From Kondoa malvinella (taxonomy: Eukaryota; Basidiomycota; Agaricostilbomycetes; Agaricostilbales; Kondoaceae): a DNA stretch of 64,000 nucleotides. Both the position numbers and the translations under genes were made by a program. This document shows positions 58,921-64,000 of this stretch, piece after piece (position 1 is the stretch's first letter; the number at the start of each line of letters is the position of its first letter). The notes below the pieces were generated by a model. The model was not told the DNA's origin. It saw only the letters and a list, made by a program, of their open reading frames with translations, and ran no database searches. The DNA is taken from the NCBI GenBank assembly GCA_039545315.1, contig BCIM01000016.1, forward strand, positions 124,001-188,000, in the 5' to 3' direction.

Positions 58921-59979
58921 ATGCCTAACGTTACCCGAGAAGATTCTGATCTCACTTGTTTCACCTATCACGAGCAATGGAGACGGGTTTTTGGCCCCAT
59001 GTATCACGGCGGTAGTACAAGTGAGGACTCTGACACTAAGCTTGAAGGAAGCTGACGATTTCTTTTGCAGGTCTTACTGAGCAAGCGGGGGCGACCGTGG
59101 TCTTCAGTCAGGTCACAAGTGGATTTACTGTATACGGTGACTACGTGAGTACCGGGCGGCTCCTTCAGTTGGCGCAAGGAGCTCAGATTGTGTTGCTTTT
59201 ACAGTATAATGATCATGGAACCTGGGAGATTAACAGTACGTACTGCGCCCTAGTGCTACGTCGGGTTTAACATATTTTCTGCAGTCGATGGACTCAATAC
59301 CAGTCGCCAGAGCACATGGGGTCCGCTCGACTACGATAATATCAACATCGAAGGCTATCTAGGAACGCAGCCGATTTATACTAGTCCACCATTGACACCT
59401 AATCTGCATACGATGACGATCACCAACCTCGGTGCACAAGATGCACAGGAGGGACCCTTCTTGTGATCCACTATACATTTCCTGTACAAAGGGGCCTTCT
59501 GACTTTATTGCAGTGCGATGGACTATATCGAATTCGAAGTACCCGAACAAACATCTTCCTCTGCCTCTTCCTTGCCCTCTCAGAGCTCCAAGAACAGTCC
59601 TTCGACGTCTGGTGCAAAGATTGGTTCCATTATCGGCGGCACTTTGGGCGGGCTTCTCATTTCCGTTCTCGCTACCATACTATTCTTTGTCTATCGAAGA
59701 CGTAAGCGGCCATCTCCTCGCCATCTCATTGAAGCAGCAGAGACAGAAGAAGGGACTTCTTACTCTACATCCCTACCATTAGTCGAAGCTATCAGTCCTT
59801 GGCATTTGTACCAGTCCTCGCCTGTCGAATCGCGACCTACAAGCCAAGGAGAAGGTTACTCTCCTCTCAATCACCCAGACCTAATTATCGCCAACCAATC
59901 GAGTCAGGATGGACGGAGTCAGGATGCAGGTCCGCCCGCTTATGTCGTACCTGGAGGGACTCATAAAGGGTTGGTGTGA
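58921..59979 (+). CDS. Single-pass membrane protein with beta-rich extracellular domain
   Basis: Five exons join to an ectodomain (SLTEQAGATVVFSQVTSGFT, VYGDYYNDHGTWEINIDGLN, GPFFAMDYIEFEVPEQ) followed by a Ser-rich stalk, one transmembrane helix (SIIGGTLGGLLISVLATILF) and a basic stop-transfer sequence (YRRRKRPSP). The cytosolic tail is Ser/Pro-rich and ends GTHKGLV. The layout is that of a large basidiomycete family of unknown function whose ectodomain resembles galactose-binding beta sandwiches. The ATG at 58921 gives no signal peptide, so an upstream exon may be missing from this model. Introns: about 59026-59072, 59144-59203, 59236-59283 and 59463-59513. Confidence 0.65.
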
Positions 59980-60348
59980 GGATAGAACTGTATAAGTAGC
60001 GCTCTTAGTAATGCAACGCGTGCTGTAATTAGCTTGCTACTGTTGGTACTTATGCCGGAGTGCCGACTTGGGTTGCTTCTATTCATTCTACTGTTCCCGG
60101 CTGTGTGTAAGCAGTAGGAGCAAATCAAGGAGACCGATAGCAGCTGTAGCTCTTTGGAATGCATTATTGATGCGCAAGATAAATTGAACGAGACGCTTCC
60201 ACTATTGAAGCTTGTAGACAAATGGGACAAAGACAGGGAGCAAAACAGAGCAGAGAGAAAGAGTAAACATGAGCCATCTGTCGGTTGGTGGGCAAAGAAC
60301 AAGTCGAACGAGACCAATCGCAGGCAATGTCCACAAGGTTTGAAGCTC

Positions 60349-61224
60349 TCACTCTTGGCGAGCAGTATTCTTCCAGCTGCGATACAATTTCCAATGACGC
60401 CCAACAACGGTTGTCTTGCTCAGGATACTTTTCGCATAAGGTGTCGAAACTGCGTCTTTGAATTCTTGCGTGGAAGTAGGATCAGAGCCTTCTTCGGAGA
60501 ATTCGTAAATGACCAAATGCCGGGCTTTGTGCTTGTTTGCTTGTGGTTCTTTGCCTTTGCCCGTCACTAATGAATCGTCGAGCAAGTATCGTGATGTTCT
60601 CAACCAGCCAGGGATCTTTGAGAATGTCTCAAGATGCTCTTCATCATACCTATATATGTGTTGAATCATCAGCGCAGAATCACGAAAGTCTGATGTGACT
60701 GAACCATTTGTTGACTTCCTCATCTGTATGACCGAAGAAGTTATCAGAGGCTCTGACATAGGCAGCTGGCTGTTCCAATCTCTCCGGTCCTTTACGTTGG
60801 ATCAAGGTATACATTCGTCTGTCGAGCGTCTCCAAATTGGCAACAATGTCGGCTTCTCGTGATGAGCGATTGGCTCGCAGATTTGTATATTTTGGGTCTG
60901 AGAAGAGCGCAGTGTCTTCCACTTCATAGATTGCTGTAAAGCTGGGCTTCTTGCCATCTGCTGCTTCGTATCGATTGCCAGTAATGAATTCAGGTATACT
61001 TTCAAGGCAAAGATGTGCATGAGACAGTCTTCAGAGTCCGCAGCAGCGAGGCAAAGCTGACTTGTTGTTCATACGCTTCTCGACATGCTCGTTATCGTAC
61101 CCTTTGAGCCAACGAGGCATCAGACTCACAGCTCGCAGCAGATGGGCGAGAGACTCACAATCAGTGTATTCGCTCAACGAAACCTCTCCTGGCTCGCTCT
61201 CGACGTAAAGCAGCCCTTGTGGCA
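60349..61224 (-). CDS. EthD-like protein with two dimeric alpha/beta-barrel repeats
   Basis: On the minus strand the protein starts MPQGLLYVESEPGEVSLSEY (61224; an in-frame ATG at 61279 would add 18 residues). The first repeat continues TDWYDNEHVEKRMNN, IPEFITGNRYEAADGKKPSF, TAIYEVEDTALFSDPKYTNL. A second repeat starts after the 60700 intron: WYDEEHLETFSKIPGWLRTS, ARHLVIYEFSEEGSD, with the same W-Y-x-x-E-H pattern. EthD and related domains are ferredoxin-like folds that dimerise; here the two halves may form an intramolecular pair. Function is unknown; bacterial EthD is linked to ether degradation. Three or four short introns split the gene. Stop at 60349. Confidence 0.75.
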
Positions 61225-61673
61225 TCCTCGAAGGCGATAGACGCGGTCGTGCTTGCCATTCAACAGCGGCGACTTTCATGCAGCAACTTGAAGCTGGGCT
61301 TTGTGTTGAATATCATCTCAATGCGTTCCGTGCTCATTCAGCTGGCCAGGAGAAGCTGGTCTACTCTCTGCTCGCTCCCAGAACAAAAGTATCGTCTTTT
61401 TGGTTCAACTTATCGGCGTATACATCTGTCGAACTACAACAAATGAATCATCCTCTCAAAGGACAGCTTCTTTCACAGCGGCGTGCCAGCCTGCCTTACT
61501 TCTAGCGCTATAGCTGTCTGTCACATGGTGTCCTCTTTCGAATTCCAAAGCACATGGGATGAAAATCATTCTGCCACGACCGGCAGCGTGGATACAATAT
61601 CTTCCACTGCATGATGCGATCCCGCTGATCTGGGTCTCCTTCTTTCCTTTTCTGCGTCCTTTGTGCAAGCAAC

Positions 61674-63215
61674 ATGTTCATCACTCAAGCGATCTTCCTT
61701 CTGGCTTTCACCAGCGCAAGCTTTGCTTCGCCTGTGCCGTATGCAGAGACGCTAGTCCGCCGAATGAACAGTCCATCAACTGCTGGTGCTGCTAAGTATG
61801 CGAATTGTAAGCTCTTCCCCTGATCAGCTAATCATAACTAATCTATCAATAGGGCCTGAATACTCGCAATTACCTCTCAAGCCCGAATACCCCTTCAGAG
61901 CTGCTTGGGATGTATGGGGCTCCCAGGACGAGGTTGGCGCGCTCAATCACATTACGAACGCTACCATCCTGGCTGCGGCCAAAGAGGAAATTCAAATAGG
62001 AAGAGCTATCAACATGAATCTGCTTTTGGGCGAACCTTACCCTCCGTTCAACGCTGATCGTCGCGCATTGGTATGAGCTCCGCATGCTTGCAGTTTGCGA
62101 TTGTTCTGAGCAATGGCTATCGCAGACTCACTCAATTTTACCGTTCTCTGGCTACCTGGATGATCAAGTGGTTTTGAACACCCAGTCGTCAACGCAGTAG
62201 GCCAACACTTCTTCAGTTTCATTACTTACGCTCATCATGATACGAAAGGTATGATGGCAAGCGTCATTTCCCATATCAGAACGAGGACGCAGATGAATCG
62301 AGCTATCAATGGTACAATGATCTAGTCAGTAAGTAGAATCCTCTGTCGTTCTACAGTTCGTACTGACTTCAAATACAGCCTTTCAGGATGTGGTTGGAGC
62401 AGAAGGAGCCAACGGGCCGACTCTTGGGTTACAGAACGACGCGAATTATGGGATTGCTGGTAAAGCTGTCCTGTTTGATTGGGCAGGATGGATGGACTCC
62501 AAAGGTAGCAAGTATGACCCTTTCTCGGTAAGCTCGCGTTAGGATGCCTTGTATGTCCTCACTATTCCAGCAGAACCGTACAATCTCGGTTTCAGAGCTA
62601 CAGCAAGTTGCACAATGGCAAGGTCTCGACATTGAAAAGGCCTTTGCTAGACCTGGTGCCTTCCTCCTTGTCAGAACCGGTGTGACGCAAGCATACCGCG
62701 AACTCAGCTCACAGGAGCAAATACAAATCCCATACCGATCAGATGATTATGCCTTTGTGGGTATGGAAGCCAGCGAGGTAGGATCTTCGCGCTGCCCGAT
62801 GTTCCCTCGCTGACCTTCCCTATCCTTAGGCGACTCTCAAGTTCCTCTGGGATCACAAGGTCTCCCTCGTCGGATCAGATAGTCGGTACTATCTAGTCTC
62901 CGATGAGTAAAGCTAAACGCACGATTCAGATCCCGCATTTGAGAAGATTCCCTTTGGCAATGCTGCTCCAAGTGGACCTGCCAGAAGCTTGCACCAGACT
63001 CTGATATCCGGCTGGGGTCTCAGCATTGTTGAGCTGCTTGATCTGGAAGTTGTCGCAGAAGTCTGCGCCAAGGAAAAGCGCTACACTTTCTTCTTTACTC
63101 TTCAGAACTTGAATGTGATGGGAGGTAAGCATCTGCTTGGATAACACGTCTACTGGCCGACTGATCATGATCCTTAGGTGTTGCAAGTCCGCCTAATGCT
63201 ATGGCGCTTCTCTAG
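61674..63215 (+). CDS. Secreted cyclase-family hydrolase (kynurenine formamidase-like fold)
   Basis: Signal peptide MFITQAIFLLAFTSASFASP, then RAAWDVWGSQDEVGALNHIT, the typical opening of fungal PF04199 proteins. After an intron, LDDQVVLNTQSSTQ joins YDGKRHFPYQNEDADES, corresponding to the family's NTQSxSQWDGxRH motif with metal-binding histidine. Further blocks: GIAGKAVLFDWAGW, LLVRTGVTQAYREL, FLWDHKVSLVGSDNPAFEK and LHQTLISGWGLSIVELLDLE. The family includes metal-dependent amidohydrolases such as kynurenine formamidase and isatin hydrolase; fungal secreted members are uncharacterised. About eight introns. Residue W of the consensus QWDG is Y here. The stop is at 63215. Confidence 0.85.
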
Positions 63216-63425
63216 AGTGGAGGTAGCGATGCTTGTAGATAGTCAATTGTAAGACCAAATGAGACCGAGAACTTATATGCGTCATATGAACAGACGATGC
63301 AGATATGAATTACTACTGACTAAACAGAATATCGAAAGGTGCCTATGAACCTAAAATACAAGAGTGGCATGAGGATGCAGTGTCCTTGGTGATCTTACAG
63401 CCCGAGGAAACCCAAAGGAGTCATA

Positions 63426-64000
63426 CTAAGTTAGTCCATTGTAGTCATTCTGGCGATTTCTGAGCAAAACCCGTGAGCTTTTATACTCAGAAGGAAAACT
63501 TGGGAACTCACGCCTAAAGGCTTTTATTGACTTGCGTCTTGTGCGAGTGCTTCCACTGGGTCTAGCATCAAGCAGCGTACGCTGTACGACGTCAGACACA
63601 GCTTCGGCGGGCGGGTCGGCTTTGCGAGGGTAGAGCGGATTACCTGAGCTCTTGGGAGGTGATGATGGTATGACGGCGGTCTCCATAGGATCTGTCTTCT
63701 CGTATGTTGGAGAAGGAGCTGTAGGCGAAAGTGCTGGCCGGAACAGACTGAGAAGTGAGGCAGAGCTTGATTGTCGCTGAGAACCAAAGCTGCCCCTCGA
63801 TGGTCGTTTACTTGGCCTTTCCGCAACCCATTGTCCGTTGACCCTCAAACCCTTGTCTCCGCTGCCGTAGAGGAACTCTGACGCATAGATTGCTTGTGCA
63901 TTCTGCTCGGCAGAGGCGATAACGGGGCGAGGACGATCGGTGAAAGACGACTTCCGCGACAAACTACCAAAAACACCTCGGAGACCGGTCCACGGACCAC
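63426..64000 (-). CDS. C-terminal part of an unrecognised basic protein (runs off the window)
   Basis: The frame is open from the right edge (GPWTGLRGVFGSLSRKSSFT) to the stop at 63426. The visible part is about 190 residues, Ser/Pro/Arg-rich and without a recognisable domain. A run like LYGSGDKGLRVNGQWVAERP looks folded, the rest looks disordered with likely kinase sites (RRKS, SSSASLL). A GTGAGT donor and a TGCTCAG acceptor near the end could remove about 52 bp and change the last residues to a shorter tail. The start lies beyond the window. Confidence 0.55.
   Translation of the reverse strand, partial: GPWTGLRGVFGSLSRKSSFTDRPRPVIASAEQNAQAIYASEFLYGSGDKGLRVNGQWVAERPSKRPSRGSFGSQRQSSSASLLSLFRPALSPTAPSPTYEKTDPMETAVIPSSPPKSSGNPLYPRKADPPAEAVSDVVQRTLLDARPSGSTRTRRKSIKAFRREFPSFPSEYKSSRVLLRNRQNDYNGLT

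Noticed and set aside
58557..58964. 135-codon minus-strand ORF as a gene
   Set aside because: It overlaps the first exon of the membrane protein gene and has no domain; its Ser/Arg/Ala composition suggests a chance ORF.

Overview
The window is nuclear DNA from an intron-dense fungus, most likely a basidiomycete. Introns are mostly 45-65 bp, start GTRNGT, carry a CTGAC/CTGAT-like branch site and end YAG. The gene families present (CAP protein with a CPL1-like tail, glyoxal oxidase, DUF7721 'beta-flanking' protein, single-pass membrane proteins with a basic juxtamembrane stretch) also fit Basidiomycota. No genus can be named from sequence alone. No tRNA, rRNA, transposon or CRISPR array was recognised. 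Genes lie on both strands, and several convergent pairs end within 10-40 bp of each other.

Layout. 1-1637: 3' part of a coiled-coil/multi-AT-hook protein. 1870-2851 (-): Yap/Pap1-type bZIP factor. 4080-7883: ArAE_2/DUF2421 membrane protein. 8229-9088: ribosomal protein uS17 (RPS11). 9285-10250: Fe-S scaffold Cfd1. 10930-15502: polyproline protein whose proline tract is split into about 20 microexons. 15746-19147: NuA4 subunit Eaf1/Vid21. 19304-22709: Fig4 Sac-domain phosphatase. 23148-26187: long-chain acyl-CoA synthetase. 26400-27982: Qcr2. 28323-29304: DUF7721 protein. 29490-32918 (-): gamma-COP Sec21. 33097-34543 (-): unrecognised nuclear-looking protein. 35057-37457: Mau2/Scc4 cohesin loader. 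37579-39799: Rsc9-like remodeller subunit. 39809-40868 (-): TTC1-like TPR protein. 41876-43129 (-): casein kinase I (Hrr25/Hhp1). 44104-45255: secreted CAP protein. 45597-46899 (-): DUF4743-Nudix hydrolase. 47633-48527 (-): GNAT acetyltransferase. 49013-50891: class I histone deacetylase. 50927-54480 (-): HOPS subunit Vps41. 54713-57217 (-): glyoxal oxidase. 57789-58292 (-): Dabb protein. 58921-59979: single-pass membrane protein. 60349-61224 (-): tandem EthD-like protein. 61674-63215: secreted cyclase-family hydrolase. 63426-64000 (-): 3' end of an unrecognised gene.

Most genes are unrelated housekeeping functions: membrane traffic (Sec21, Vps41, Fig4), chromatin (Eaf1, Mau2, Rsc9, HDAC, AT-hook protein), lipid and energy metabolism (acyl-CoA synthetase, Qcr2). 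The right-hand 9 kb (glyoxal oxidase, Dabb, EthD, cyclase) looks more like an accessory catabolic/secretory neighbourhood.

The most striking feature is at 12222-13460. A proline-rich coding tract is cut into 20 exons of 3-23 nt separated by normal-looking introns, including an alternating run of 5-nt and 4-nt exons and one 3-nt exon. Joining them by eye keeps one open frame that enters the downstream ORF exactly. The same genome shows 10-nt, 11-nt, 15-nt and 20-nt exons in conserved genes (RPS11, HDAC, Eaf1, Dabb), so its splicing machinery evidently handles microexons.
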